From: Sinorhizobium chiapasense
Lineage (GTDB): Bacteria > Pseudomonadota > Alphaproteobacteria > Rhizobiales > Rhizobiaceae
Direction of reading: 5' to 3'
DNA: 64,000 nt
Assembly (NCBI RefSeq): GCF_036488675.1
Contig: NZ_CP133148.1
Location: forward strand, 3,896,001-3,960,000
Shown here: piece after piece, positions 55,340 to 64,000 of the stretch
Numbering within the stretch: the stretch's first letter is position 1
Layout of the letters: every line of letters begins with the position of its first letter
The notes under the pieces: model-generated
Databases searched by the model: none
The model's input: the letters and a program-made list of their open reading frames with translations, nothing else
Told to the model about the DNA's origin: nothing
Program-made: the position numbers and the translations under genes

Positions 55340-55537
55340 GGGTGTCTCGTAAAAAGAAGTAAGGAAATACGGGGAGGGAGGGTGCCCGGCCGTCAGCGTC
55401 ATCAGCTTATTTTCGATTGCATCGCGCCGCGCAAGGGACTGCGCCGCCGCAATTTGGCCGAAAAGTGTAAATTCCGTGACGATTGCTTTTTTGCAACAAA
55501 TCGGCGGAGTGGGAGGCGTTGAAGCGAGGGTGAACCG

Positions 55538-56065
55538 ATGACGATCCTATCGATCCATGGCGACAATCCGCTGGCCGACGGACGCCAGTCCGAACGGGCG
55601 ATGAAGGTGCGCCGCGGCGTTCAGCGGCTGCTGGCGGAATTGCGCCACGCGGTCCTGCCCGAGCTGACGCTCGCAAGCGGCAGGCGCGCCGATCTCATTT
55701 CGCTTTCGGCAAAGGGCGAAATCTGGATCATCGAGATCAAGACGTCGATCGAGGATTTTCGTGTGGATCGCAAGTGGCCCGAGTATCGGCTGCATTGCGA
55801 CCGGCTGTTTTTCGCCACGCATGGTGACGTGCCGCTGGACATCTTTCCGGAGGAATGCGGCCTGCTGCTTTCCGACGGCTACGGGGCGCACATGCTGCGC
55901 GAGGCACCGGAGCACCGCCTGGCGCCGGCGACGCGCAAGTCCGTCGTCCAGTCATTTGCCCGGACGGCGGCCCAGAGATTGATGCTCGCCGAGTGGGCGG
56001 CGGAGCGAAACGGGGAACTCGGCGAATCAATTCGCGATATTGTCGCCGGCACGCGCGACAGTTAG
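55538..56065 (+). CDS. mmcB: MmcB-family DNA repair protein
   Basis: A 175-residue protein matching MmcB of Caulobacter: ELTLASGRRADLISLSAKGEIWIIEIKTSIEDFRVDRKW carries Asp and Glu-x-Lys of a PD-(D/E)xK nuclease-like site (about residues 40-75). MmcB acts in mitomycin C tolerance with the ImuABC mutasome, and its Caulobacter gene is under cell-cycle control. ATG 55538 has GAGGGTGA upstream. No TTAA-N7-TTAA CtrA site was found in the 198-base divergent gap (55340-55537). Confidence 0.85.
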   Translation: MTILSIHGDNPLADGRQSERAMKVRRGVQRLLAELRHAVLPELTLASGRRADLISLSAKGEIWIIEIKTSIEDFRVDRKWPEYRLHCDRLFFATHGDVPLDIFPEECGLLLSDGYGAHMLREAPEHRLAPATRKSVVQSFARTAAQRLMLAEWAAERNGELGESIRDIVAGTRDS

Positions 56066-56107
56066 GCAGGCGCGTGCGCCTTCACTTCAAAAGTCGCTGA
56101 TGGCGGA

Positions 56108-56692
56108 TTATTTCGGGGCACGCTTCGCCAGAATACGTTGCAGCGTTCTGCGGTGCATGTTGAGCCGGCGGGCCGTTTCCGAAACGTTGCGTTCGCACAT
56201 CTCGTAGACGCGCTGGATGTGTTCCCAACGGACCCGGTCCGCGGACATCGGATTTTCCGGCGGCTCCACCCTCTCGCCCTGGCGCTGGACAAGCGCGGCG
56301 AAGATGTCGTCGGCGTCCGCCGGCTTTGCGAGATAGTCGACCGCGCCGAGTTTGACCGCATTCACCGCGGTGGCGATGTTGCCATAGCCGGTGAGCATGA
56401 TCATTCGCGTGTCGTCCCGGCGCCCGCGGATCGCTTCGATCACATCGAGGCCGCTGCCATCGCCGAGCCGGAGATCGATGACGGCGTGCTTCGGCGGGTT
56501 GCTTTTGGCCTTGGCAATGCCTTCGGCGACAGACTCGGCAATATCGACCGTGAAGCCCCGCGCTTCCATCGCCCGCGCAAGACGGCGCAGGAACGGGCCG
56601 TCGTCATCAACGATCAGCAGCGTCCTGTCCGGGCCGATCAGTTCGGCATCCGGAGACTGTGCACTCGGCGCGGTTGTCGATTTTTCCGTCAT
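56108..56692 (-). CDS. actR: Redox/acid response regulator ActR (RegA/PrrA type)
   Basis: A 194-residue regulator. The receiver domain has LLIVDDDGPFLRRLARA and the phosphorylation Asp in AVIDLRLGDGSGLDVI. The short C-terminal Fis-like helix-turn-helix is RNVSETARRLNMHRRTLQRILAKR, nearly invariant in the RegA/PrrA/ActR family. In Sinorhizobium ActR-ActS controls acid tolerance, carbon fixation and denitrification-type redox genes. It is encoded 98 bases downstream of the sensor actS in the same direction. Confidence 0.95.
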   Translation of the reverse strand: MTEKSTTAPSAQSPDAELIGPDRTLLIVDDDGPFLRRLARAMEARGFTVDIAESVAEGIAKAKSNPPKHAVIDLRLGDGSGLDVIEAIRGRRDDTRMIMLTGYGNIATAVNAVKLGAVDYLAKPADADDIFAALVQRQGERVEPPENPMSADRVRWEHIQRVYEMCERNVSETARRLNMHRRTLQRILAKRAPK

Positions 56693-56790
56693 TTCTTCCG
56701 ATCCCTAAGCAAAAACATGGCCCGAACAAAACCGTTTTCGCTGAAATTATGTGGGTTTTCTCGTGACCGTCTTCAATAAACTGCCAAAAG

Positions 56791-58092
56791 TCATTTCGCC
56801 AGCTTCGTGTCCATCAGCGCGCGCGGCCATTCGACGCTGACACGCGCGCCCGGGCTGCCGTTCTCGAAGCGCAACCGGGCGCCTGAGCGCTCCAGCAAGG
56901 TCTTGGCAATGAAGAGCCCGAGACCCAGACCGCCGGCGCTGTCGTCCTTCTGCCGTTTGGTGACATAGGGCTCGCCGATGCGCATCAGGATATCCGGCGA
57001 GAAACCATCGCCATCATCCTCGATCGTCACCTTGACGCGCTCGGCCGTGTGCTCTGCGGTGACGGTTACTTTCTTGCGTGCGTAGTCGACCGCGTTTTCC
57101 AGCAGATTGCCGAGCCCGTAGAGAATGCCGGCATTGCGGATGCCGACCGGTTCCGAAGCGCGATCGCCTTTTTCCTTGAGCTCGATCTCGATCCCGAACT
57201 CGCGGTGGGGCGCCATTACCTCCTCGATCAGCGAGGAAAGCGGCAGAAGCCGCATATGCTCCTCGCTTTCGGACGAAAGTGTCGTCAGCCGCTTCAGGAT
57301 ATCGCGGCAGCGTTCGCTCTGGCTGCGCAAGAGGTGAACGTCCTCGCCAAAGCGGGGGTCGTCGCCGAGCTCGCGCTCCATCTCCTTGGCGACGACGCTG
57401 ATGGTGGCGAGCGGCGTTCCGAGTTCGTGCGCGGCGGCTGCGGCGAGACCATCGAGCTGCGACAGGTGCTTTTCGCGCTGAAGCACGAGCTCGGTTGCGG
57501 TCAGCGCTTCTGAAAGCTCGCTCGCCTCCAGCGAAACGCGGTAGGTGTAGAAGGCGGCAAACGCCGTCATCGAGACGATCGCAAACCAGATACCCGCGGT
57601 CAGTACCCGCGGGATCAGCAGAACGGTTCCGGGGTACCAGGGCAGCGGGAAGGGCGAGAAGGCGAGCGCGGTAACGCCGATGACCGCAAATCCCGCCAAT
57701 ACGATACTGTGCGGCTTCGGCTGCGAGGCCGAGGAAATGATCACCGGCACGCAAAGCAGCGGCGCGAAGGGATTGGCGAGGCCGCCGGTGATGAAGAGCA
57801 GCGCGGTCAACTGAGCAAGATCGAGGCCGAGAAGGGCGAAGGCGGCCGGCGGCGTCAGCCGGTGCGTCGGCGGATAGCGGATCGTCAGGAAGGTGTTCAA
57901 CAGCGCCAGGCTTGCGATCAGCACCGAACAGGAGACGAGCGGCAGCGGAAACTGCAGCCAGAGCGCGGTAATGATGACCGCGAGCGACTGACCGCCGACG
58001 GCCAGCCAGCGCAGGCGAACGAGCGTCTGCAGTCTGAGGCTGCGATTGCTGTTCATGTCATTGTAATCGAGTGCCATTGCCGCTGCTGCCAT
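56791..58092 (-). CDS. actS: Redox sensor kinase ActS (RegB/PrrB type)
   Basis: A 433-residue sensor with about six transmembrane helices. The quinone-binding-type motif GGLANPF is in the membrane part. The H-box is AAAHELGTPLATISV, followed by the conserved redox Cys in SERCRDILKRLT (equivalent to RegB Cys265). The ATPase has NLLENAVDYA, DDGDGFS and GGLGLGLFIAK. ATG 58092 has GGGAAG upstream; the frame continues to 58194 but is not conserved, and ATG 58077 or 58056 are alternatives. hrpB ends 98 bases upstream. Confidence 0.94.
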   Translation of the reverse strand: MAAAAMALDYNDMNSNRSLRLQTLVRLRWLAVGGQSLAVIITALWLQFPLPLVSCSVLIASLALLNTFLTIRYPPTHRLTPPAAFALLGLDLAQLTALLFITGGLANPFAPLLCVPVIISSASQPKPHSIVLAGFAVIGVTALAFSPFPLPWYPGTVLLIPRVLTAGIWFAIVSMTAFAAFYTYRVSLEASELSEALTATELVLQREKHLSQLDGLAAAAAHELGTPLATISVVAKEMERELGDDPRFGEDVHLLRSQSERCRDILKRLTTLSSESEEHMRLLPLSSLIEEVMAPHREFGIEIELKEKGDRASEPVGIRNAGILYGLGNLLENAVDYARKKVTVTAEHTAERVKVTIEDDGDGFSPDILMRIGEPYVTKRQKDDSAGGLGLGLFIAKTLLERSGARLRFENGSPGARVSVEWPRALMDTKLAK

Positions 58093-58190
58093 GCTGCCGC
58101 TTCCCGCTTCACCGCTGCATCCGCCGGATTTGGGACCGCAGCTTCCATATAATGCCCAAAGCCATCCGATTCCGGAATTATACAGTGGTT

Positions 58191-60650
58191 TCATGTACCA
58201 CGCGGCTTGGCCCGTGTCGTCGGCATCGCGTTCGCCGGGTCATCCGGCCAGGGATGCTTTGGATAGCGCCCACGCATGTCGGCTCTCACGTCCCTCCACG
58301 ACCCGGCCCAGAAGCCCGGCAGGTCGCGGGTGGTCTGGATCGGGCGGTGGCCGGGCGAGATCAGCTCCAGAAGCAGCGGTAGCCGGCCGTTGCCGATTGC
58401 CGGATGCACCTTCAGGCCGAAAAGTTCCTGTACGCGGATCGAAAGCAAGGGCTCATCGCCGTCATAGTGAATGGGATGGCGGTGTCCCGTCGGTGCTTCG
58501 AAATGAGTCGGTGCGAGCTTACCGAGATCGCGCTGAAGATCGTAGGGGACGAGGGACAGCAGACCTTCGGCAAGGTCATGGGCCTTGATGCCGTCGATGC
58601 TGCCGGCGCCATGCTGAAACGGCACGAACCAGTCGTCGAGGCGCGACAGCAATGCTTCATCCGAAACGTCCGGCCAGGGTTCGCCGATCGAGCGATGGAG
58701 GAAGCCGATGCGATCACGGAACTGTGCCGTTTCCTTCGAGAAAGGCAGGACTGCGAGCCCCAATTGACGAACGCCGTCGGCGAGCGCGCGTGCAGCGGCT
58801 TCGCCGCTCGGGCGCGAAAGCGGGGTTTCCTCGAAGATGATGGCACCGAGCCGGGTGACGCGGCGCGCGCGCACGTGGCGGCTCGTCCGATCGAAGAAGA
58901 TCTGCTCTTCGCGCCGGATTGCCTCCGGCATATGGGCCTCGACATCCGCCCGGGTGATTTCTGCGGCGGCCAGCACGCGCTGTGCGCCCGCCCTACCGGT
59001 CAGGTCGGCAATCACCAGCATCTCCGCGGCGGCAAGCCGCTCGGTCTCCGGCACCTCGGCGCCGCGGCCGTTGGCCATGACGAAGCGTCCACGACCGCCG
59101 CGCTGGAGCGCGATCCGGTCGGGAAAGGCGTGCATCAGCAACGGACCGGGCAGCGCGCTTTCGTCATTGCTCTTCCGCGCCTTGAGGTCGGCCGCCATGC
59201 GTCTTGCCAAACCCCGTGCGGCATCGGCGCGATTGCCGCGGTCCGCCCGGAAGCGGCGCAGCCGGTCCTCGAGATCGAGACTGTTGCCGCCGAGGCCCTG
59301 CTCGGTCAGCATCACCGCCAGCAGGCAGGCTTCCTGCGCCTCGCCCTCTTCGGCCGCCGAGACCGCCATTGCCGCCAGCCGGACTGGCAAAGCGAGATCG
59401 CGAATCCGACGGCCGCGCGGCGTCAGCGCCCCGTTGGCATCGAGCGCTCCGAGCTCGATCAGCAGGCTGCGCGCTTCGCGCAACGTCGTCTCCGGCGGCG
59501 GGTCGATGAAGGCGAGCGAGGATGGATCGGCGACGCCCCAATGGGCGAGATCGAGCAGCAGACCCGAAAGATCGCTCGCAAGGATCTGCGGCGGCGTGAA
59601 GGCCGCAAGGGCTGCGGTCTGGCCCGGGTGCCACAGGCGTATCGCGATCCCGGGCTCGGTTCGTCCGGCGCGCCCGGCGCGCTGATCGGCGGATGCCCGC
59701 GATACGCGCACGGTCTCCAGTCGGGTGATCCCCGTCGAGGCTTCGAACACCGGCAGCCGCTGCAGGCCGCTGTCGACGACGATACGCACGCCGTCGATGG
59801 TGATCGAAGTTTCGGCGATCGACGTCGCAAGCACAATCTTGCGCGTGCCGGCGGGTGCCGGGCGGATCGCCGCGTCCTGCTCCTTCTGGCTCAGGTTGCC
59901 GTAGAGCGGGGCGATCGTGGTCGTCTCGTCGAACCGCCGGGCGAGACGCTCAGCGGTGCGGGTGATTTCCGCCTGCCCGGGGAGGAAGGCCAGGATCGAG
60001 CCCGCTTCGGATCGGTGCGCGTCGATGATCGCACGCGCGACGGCTTCCTCGGCGCTCTCGCCGGCGTTCTTGTCCTCGTAGCGAATATCGATCGGAAAGC
60101 TGCGGCCCTGGCTTTCGATGACGGGAGCATTGCCAAGCAGCTTGGCGACCCGCCCGACGTCGAGCGTTGCCGACATGACGACAATCTTCAGGTCGTCGCG
60201 CAGCGCCGATTGCACGTCGAGCGCCAACGCCAGGCCGAAATCGGCGTCGAGCGAGCGCTCGTGGAATTCATCGAAAAGCACGGCGGAGACGCCGGAGAGT
60301 TCGGGGTCGTCGAGGATCATCCGGCTGAAGACGCCTTCGGTCACGACCTCGATCCGGGTCCGTGCCGATATTCTGTTGTCGAGCCGCATGCGGTAGCCGA
60401 CGGTCTCGCCGACCTTTTCCCCAAGCAGTTCGGCCATCCGTCCCGCAGCGGCGCGGGCGGCAAGCCTGCGCGGCTCCAGCAGGATCACCTTGCCGCCGTT
60501 GAGCCAGGGCTGGTCCAGAAGAAAGAGCGGCACAAGCGTCGTCTTGCCGGCGCCGGGCGGTGCCGAGAGCACGACGGACGGCGCCTCTTTGAGCGCTTCG
60601 CCCATACGGGGCAGAATGTCACGAACCGGCAGTGGCGGAAGATCGTGCAT
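58191..60650 (-). CDS. hrpB: ATP-dependent RNA helicase HrpB
   Basis: An 819-residue DEAH-type helicase. Motif I is SAPPGAGKTTLVPLFLL, motif II DEFHERSLDADFG, motif III VMSATLD and motif VI SADQRAGRAGRTEPG. The C-terminal HrpB-specific domain ends LPGFWAGSWRDVRADMRGRYPKHPWPDDP. The biological role in most bacteria is unclear. Its start codon overlaps the stop of the ABC ATPase gene (ATGA at 60650), so it is co-translated with a transporter. Confidence 0.95.
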   Translation of the reverse strand: MHDLPPLPVRDILPRMGEALKEAPSVVLSAPPGAGKTTLVPLFLLDQPWLNGGKVILLEPRRLAARAAAGRMAELLGEKVGETVGYRMRLDNRISARTRIEVVTEGVFSRMILDDPELSGVSAVLFDEFHERSLDADFGLALALDVQSALRDDLKIVVMSATLDVGRVAKLLGNAPVIESQGRSFPIDIRYEDKNAGESAEEAVARAIIDAHRSEAGSILAFLPGQAEITRTAERLARRFDETTTIAPLYGNLSQKEQDAAIRPAPAGTRKIVLATSIAETSITIDGVRIVVDSGLQRLPVFEASTGITRLETVRVSRASADQRAGRAGRTEPGIAIRLWHPGQTAALAAFTPPQILASDLSGLLLDLAHWGVADPSSLAFIDPPPETTLREARSLLIELGALDANGALTPRGRRIRDLALPVRLAAMAVSAAEEGEAQEACLLAVMLTEQGLGGNSLDLEDRLRRFRADRGNRADAARGLARRMAADLKARKSNDESALPGPLLMHAFPDRIALQRGGRGRFVMANGRGAEVPETERLAAAEMLVIADLTGRAGAQRVLAAAEITRADVEAHMPEAIRREEQIFFDRTSRHVRARRVTRLGAIIFEETPLSRPSGEAAARALADGVRQLGLAVLPFSKETAQFRDRIGFLHRSIGEPWPDVSDEALLSRLDDWFVPFQHGAGSIDGIKAHDLAEGLLSLVPYDLQRDLGKLAPTHFEAPTGHRHPIHYDGDEPLLSIRVQELFGLKVHPAIGNGRLPLLLELISPGHRPIQTTRDLPGFWAGSWRDVRADMRGRYPKHPWPDDPANAMPTTRAKPRGT

Positions 60651-61315
60651 CAGGCCCCTGCCTCGCTCCCGACCTCGATCACTCTGCCGCCCGCCGCCTC
60701 CGCGTCCGCGCCGTCATGGGTGACGAGGATGATCGGCACGCCCGCCGCTTTCGCCTTCGAGAAGACCAGCGCGCGGGTCTGCTGTCTGAGTGCCGCATCG
60801 AGTTTCGAAAAAGGTTCGTCGAGCAGGAGATAACGCGGCGCAGAGACGAGCGTCCGTTGCAGCGCCACGCGTGCCTTCTGGCCGCCGGAGAGCGTTTCCG
60901 GGTCGCGATCGAAAAAGCCGGCGAGCCCGACCTGTTCGAGTGCCTGCTCGGCGATCTGCCGTCTCATCTTATGTCCTTTCACCGCCTGCGGTATCGCGAA
61001 CACGATATTGCCGCCGACGGAGAGATGCGGAAAAAGCAGGGGATCCTGAAAGAGGATGCCGGCGCGGCGCTCGTTTGCCGGGACATCGGTCAGGTCTCTG
61101 TTTCCGATCAGAACTCGACCGCTTGCACGGAAGGCCGGATCGAGAAATCCGCCGGCAAAGGCGAGCAGCGTCGATTTGCCGGAGCCGGACGGGCCCATGA
61201 TGGTCAGGACCTCGCCGGGCATCACCGTCGCCGATACGAACAGCAAAGTCCGTTCCGCCAACCGGATTGTGACATCCGCCAGCGTGAGCGGCATCGGGTC
61301 ATCAACTGCCTGCAT
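60650..61315 (-). CDS. ABC transporter ATPase, YnjD-like
   Basis: A 221-residue ATPase: Walker A MGPSGSGKSTLLAF, Q-loop FQDPLLFPHLSV, signature LSGGQKARVAL, Walker B YLLLDEPFSKLD and switch His in LVTHDGADAE. Closest in arrangement to E. coli YnjD (COG4136), whose substrate is unknown. It starts immediately after the permease stop with no spacing and overlaps hrpB. Confidence 0.9.
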   Translation of the reverse strand: MQAVDDPMPLTLADVTIRLAERTLLFVSATVMPGEVLTIMGPSGSGKSTLLAFAGGFLDPAFRASGRVLIGNRDLTDVPANERRAGILFQDPLLFPHLSVGGNIVFAIPQAVKGHKMRRQIAEQALEQVGLAGFFDRDPETLSGGQKARVALQRTLVSAPRYLLLDEPFSKLDAALRQQTRALVFSKAKAAGVPIILVTHDGADAEAAGGRVIEVGSEAGA

Positions 61316-62986
61316 TCACATCCTCATTGCGCGACGGTTGCGGAATAGCAACTGGGGGCCAAGCGACGCAACGAGAAATGCGAGAAAGGGGAGAGCGGCC
61401 TGGACGAGCGCATAGACGCCGATGACGCGCCGGTCGCCACCCGCCGAGAGAGCGACGGCCTCGGTGGTAACGGTGGTCAACCGGCCGGCCCCGACCAGCA
61501 CGGTCGGAAGGTATAGGCTCACCGACACTGAAAACCCGACGGCAAAGGCGGTGAGACAGGCTCGAAACAGAAGCGGCAGCCGGATCGTCAGAAGCACCCG
61601 CAGCGACGATTTCCCGAGCCCGGCAGCTATCTGCTCGAAGCGTGGATCAAGTTCGCGCCAGGGTGCCGACAGCGACAGGAGGACATAGGGCAGGACGAAC
61701 AGCAAATGGACCGCGAGGACGCTTGGAAAAGCGGGCGTGAAGCCGATCGAGATCGCCAGAACCTGCAGACCGAAGACAAAGCTGATCTCGGGTACGATGA
61801 GCGGCAGATATAGAAGCTTGTAGCCTGCACCGTTGCCGCCCCGGCCGTCTCGATGAAGCAATGAAATCGCGATGACCAAAGCCAGCGCCGAGGCGGAAAA
61901 GGCGATGGCGACTGTCGTGAAAAGCGGCTCAGCGATCTGCGGCAGCACGCGCAGCCAGATCTTGGCCGTAATCGCTCCCGGTAGTGCTTTTGGAAACGGC
62001 CAGAGACCGGCGACGGACCAGATGAAGAGCGCGCCCAGTCCCAAAAATACGATGACGGCGCAGCCGGCCATGGCCAACCCTGACGCTGCGCGAGGCAGCA
62101 GGTCCTTCCGGAGCCGCGTGCCCGCAAGCGTCAGCAAGGTTAGCGCGAACTTTCCGAGCCGTTCGAGCACGAGCCAGATTCCGATTGCCGCAAAGACGAC
62201 GACGAGTTGCAGCAACGCGCCTGCGGAGGCAAGGAATCGCATCTTGAGATCGTGATCGGCCGCCCAATGGGCAATGCGCACAGGGAGCGTCGCCGGCAGT
62301 TGCGGACCAAGGATCATCGCGACGTCGACCACCGAGACCGAATAGACGAGCACGGCGAAGACCGGCAGCCGGATTTGCCTGTAGAGCGTCGGCCAGAGGC
62401 TGATCAGAAAGCCGGACACACGTCCGTAGCCAAGCGCCGCCATCAGTTTCCCTGCCCTGTGCAGCGGCAGTTGCGGCAGGCCGGCGAGCGTCACCAGGAA
62501 GAGGAAGGGAACTTCCTTGGTGACGAGCCCCGCGATCATCGAGAGCGCGAAGGGGTCGTTCGGCAAAAGCCAGTCCGGCGGCCGCGTGAAGCCGGTCAGT
62601 TCTGGCGAGACCAATCGGAGAAGCAGTCCGGAGGGCGCGATGAGGAAGGCGAGCGCAAAGGTGGCGGCGGCATGCGGTACCGCAAGCAGCGGCGAAACCA
62701 GGTGGTGGACGCGGGCAAAAACCGGCGTCCCGGCAAAGCCGGCAATGAAGGTTCCGACGATTGCAAGCGCCGCAAAGGTGGTGATCAGGCCCGCCGCCAG
62801 GGCGACGAGGACGGAACGAAGGATGTGGGGCTGGCCGGCAAGCTCGGCGAGATGCGCCGTCGTCGGACGAAAACCGCCGAGAGCGGGCAGGTAGCCGAAT
62901 GCCGGCAGGATCGTTCCGCCGACCCCCGCCAGGACCGGCAGCCCCAGGATGACGACAAGAAGGCCGTTGCCGCTGGTCGGGTGCAT
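61316..62986 (-). CDS. ABC transporter permease, fused double domain (YnjC-like)
   Basis: A 556-residue membrane protein with roughly twelve hydrophobic segments in two homologous halves, each ending in a BPD_transp_1 type loop (first half ALGYGRVSGFLISLWPTLYRQ, second half AAGLGKSSLRVLLTIRLPLLF). Two fused permease domains resemble ThiP, FbpB/SfuB and YnjC. ATG 62986 is chosen; the frame from 63028 adds 14 charged residues and overlaps the binding-protein gene. It lies 25 bases after that gene. Confidence 0.9.
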   Translation of the reverse strand: MHPTSGNGLLVVILGLPVLAGVGGTILPAFGYLPALGGFRPTTAHLAELAGQPHILRSVLVALAAGLITTFAALAIVGTFIAGFAGTPVFARVHHLVSPLLAVPHAAATFALAFLIAPSGLLLRLVSPELTGFTRPPDWLLPNDPFALSMIAGLVTKEVPFLFLVTLAGLPQLPLHRAGKLMAALGYGRVSGFLISLWPTLYRQIRLPVFAVLVYSVSVVDVAMILGPQLPATLPVRIAHWAADHDLKMRFLASAGALLQLVVVFAAIGIWLVLERLGKFALTLLTLAGTRLRKDLLPRAASGLAMAGCAVIVFLGLGALFIWSVAGLWPFPKALPGAITAKIWLRVLPQIAEPLFTTVAIAFSASALALVIAISLLHRDGRGGNGAGYKLLYLPLIVPEISFVFGLQVLAISIGFTPAFPSVLAVHLLFVLPYVLLSLSAPWRELDPRFEQIAAGLGKSSLRVLLTIRLPLLFRACLTAFAVGFSVSVSLYLPTVLVGAGRLTTVTTEAVALSAGGDRRVIGVYALVQAALPFLAFLVASLGPQLLFRNRRAMRM

Positions 62987-63011
62987 GATCGCTCGGCCTT
63001 TGTGTCGGCGC

Positions 63012-64000
63012 CTAGTTCGCAGCCCCATATCTCCGGATCCATTCCGCCTCGATTCGCGTCATCCAGTCCGGGTGCGGTTCGTCGAGCGCCGGTCCAAGTT
63101 GGTCGGGGCCGAGTGTCGCGACGCCGAGGTCGAGCGCTTCGAAGGCTTGCCGCTCCGCTGCCGGCAGCCTTGCCAGCGACAGGACGGTCGGGTCGCCCCA
63201 GATTTTCGGGTCCTGCTTGCGCAACTGCGCCTCGGGCGAGAGCAGGAAATTGGCGAAGAGCAGCGCCCCGGCCTTCGCCGATGCGTTGTAGGGAATAGCG
63301 ACGAAATGGGTATTGCCGAGCGTGCCGCCCGAAAAGACGAAGGAACGCACGCTGTCCGGCAGCTCTCCATTGGCAATCGCAGCCGACGCTTCCGCCGGAT
63401 TGAAGGCGAAAATGATGTCGAGTTCGCCGTCGGCGAACTTCTGCTTCATGTCGGGGTAGTTTTGCGGATAGGCCTTGCCCTTGCGCCAGAGCAGCGGCGT
63501 AAGCTTGTCGAGATAGGCAAAGAGCGGAGCTGCATCCGCGGCAAAAGTCGCTTCGTCAACGGGCTTTTGCAGCTTGGTTTTGTCGTGGATCAGTTCGGTC
63601 AGCACCTGTTTGAGGAACGACGAGCCGGTGAAGTCCGGTGGCTGCGGATAGGAGAAACGGCCGGTATTGGCCTCGGCCCATTTGAGCAGATCCGCCGCCG
63701 AATCGGGCAGTTCGCCGCCCGCGGTCCGCGCCGAATCGTAGAAGAAAACGAGCTTGGCGCCGCCCCACGGGCTTTCCAATCCCCCGGTCGCTATCGTGAA
63801 ATCGGTGAGAACCGTCGGTTTGCTCTCGTGATCGACGTAGACCCAGTTCGGCAGTTTCGTCGCCCAATCGGGAGAGAAGAGCAGGCGCTCGCGCTTCATC
63901 GCGGCAAAATTTTCGCCGTTGATCCAGATGAGATCGACAGCGCCGTCGCGGTCTTTTCCCGCGGACTTTTCCGCGACGACGGTCGCGACCGCCTTTGCCG
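63012..64000 (-). CDS. ABC transporter substrate-binding protein, YnjB-like, 5' end missing
   Basis: At least 328 residues; the frame is open to the right edge (read from 64000: AKAVATVVAEKSAGKDRDGAVDLIWINGENFAAM...), so the N-terminus and signal peptide lie outside. ATG 63899 is internal. DLIWINGENF, WGDPTVLSLARL and the C-terminal WMTRIEAEWIRRYG match YnjB (COG4134) type binding proteins. It would work with the two genes downstream. The solute is unknown; thiamine- or iron-type ligands are guesses from permease similarity. Confidence 0.88.
   Translation of the reverse strand, partial: AKAVATVVAEKSAGKDRDGAVDLIWINGENFAAMKRERLLFSPDWATKLPNWVYVDHESKPTVLTDFTIATGGLESPWGGAKLVFFYDSARTAGGELPDSAADLLKWAEANTGRFSYPQPPDFTGSSFLKQVLTELIHDKTKLQKPVDEATFAADAAPLFAYLDKLTPLLWRKGKAYPQNYPDMKQKFADGELDIIFAFNPAEASAAIANGELPDSVRSFVFSGGTLGNTHFVAIPYNASAKAGALLFANFLLSPEAQLRKQDPKIWGDPTVLSLARLPAAERQAFEALDLGVATLGPDQLGPALDEPHPDWMTRIEAEWIRRYGAAN

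Noticed and set aside
55340..55537. CtrA binding site upstream of mmcB
   Set aside because: Expected from Caulobacter, but no TTAA-N7-TTAA pattern is present in the gap.
58404..60833. An 809-codon plus-strand frame across hrpB
   Set aside because: Antisense to hrpB, whose helicase motifs are unambiguous; low-complexity composition.
1..64000. tRNA, rRNA or other known structured RNA genes
   Set aside because: None could be recognised in the intergenic regions by eye; a covariance-model search would be decisive.

Overview
The window is a gene-dense, GC-rich stretch of an alphaproteobacterial chromosome. Gene order (phaZ; trpFBA-accD-folC; trxA; addAB-murU-tsaE/amgK-divL; ahcY; ptsH-EIIA Man-hprK-exoS/chvG-chvI; pckA; coaA-hisEFAH-hisB; hslVU; glcB; actRS) and many RIME-like intergenic palindromes point to the Rhizobiaceae, most likely Sinorhizobium/Ensifer. 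This rests on remembered synteny and family features, not on a database search, and the species is not resolved. No rRNA, tRNA, CRISPR array, insertion sequence or prophage was recognised.

Layout. 1-8494 (+): sugar-acid catabolic operon: UxaA-family dehydratase (cut by the window edge), aldo/keto reductase, a ribose-type sugar ABC transporter (binding protein, ATPase, permease), a zinc dehydrogenase and a lactonase-type amidohydrolase. It resembles a non-phosphorylating L-fucose or related 6-deoxysugar route. 8737-11444 (+): intracellular PHB depolymerase, a DUF2852-type protein and a YgjP-like metallopeptidase. 11794-16946 (+): trpF-trpB-trpA-accD-folC. 17056-29140 (-): trxA, addA, addB, murU-like, a tsaE-amgK fusion and divL, nearly all abutting or overlapping. 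29358-34972 (-): ahcY, then the PTS-Ntr-like regulatory cluster HPr, EIIA Man and HprK, followed by the ExoS/ChvG-ChvI two-component system. 35303-39053 (+): pckA, arfB, a BON-LysM protein and alkB. 39227-43888 (-): coaA-hisE-hisF-hisA-hisH-DUF2628-hisB. 44399-54369 (+): hslV-GNAT-hslU, a DUF1402-type exported protein, a cytochrome P450, a HyuA-type hydantoinase/oxoprolinase and malate synthase G. 54665-55339 (-): L,D-transpeptidase lipoprotein. 55538-56065 (+): mmcB. 56108-64000 (-): actR, actS, hrpB and a YnjBCD-type ABC transporter cut by the right edge.

Themes. Carbon-state control is concentrated here: HPr/EIIA/HprK beside ExoS-ChvI and pckA, plus phaZ (storage polymer mobilisation), glcB (glyoxylate use) and the redox pair ActSR. 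The divL operon joins cell-cycle signalling to cell-wall recycling, tRNA modification and double-strand-break repair.

Intergenic DNA is unusually rich in short mosaic palindromes of at least four families. The gap 51577-52200 is built almost entirely from them. The most notable single-gene observations are the Tyr in place of the phospho-acceptor His in DivL, the loss of three of four zinc-ribbon cysteines in AccD, the TsaE-AmgK fusion, a GNAT gene overlapping both hslV and hslU, and candidate operators upstream of ahcY, pckA and phaZ.
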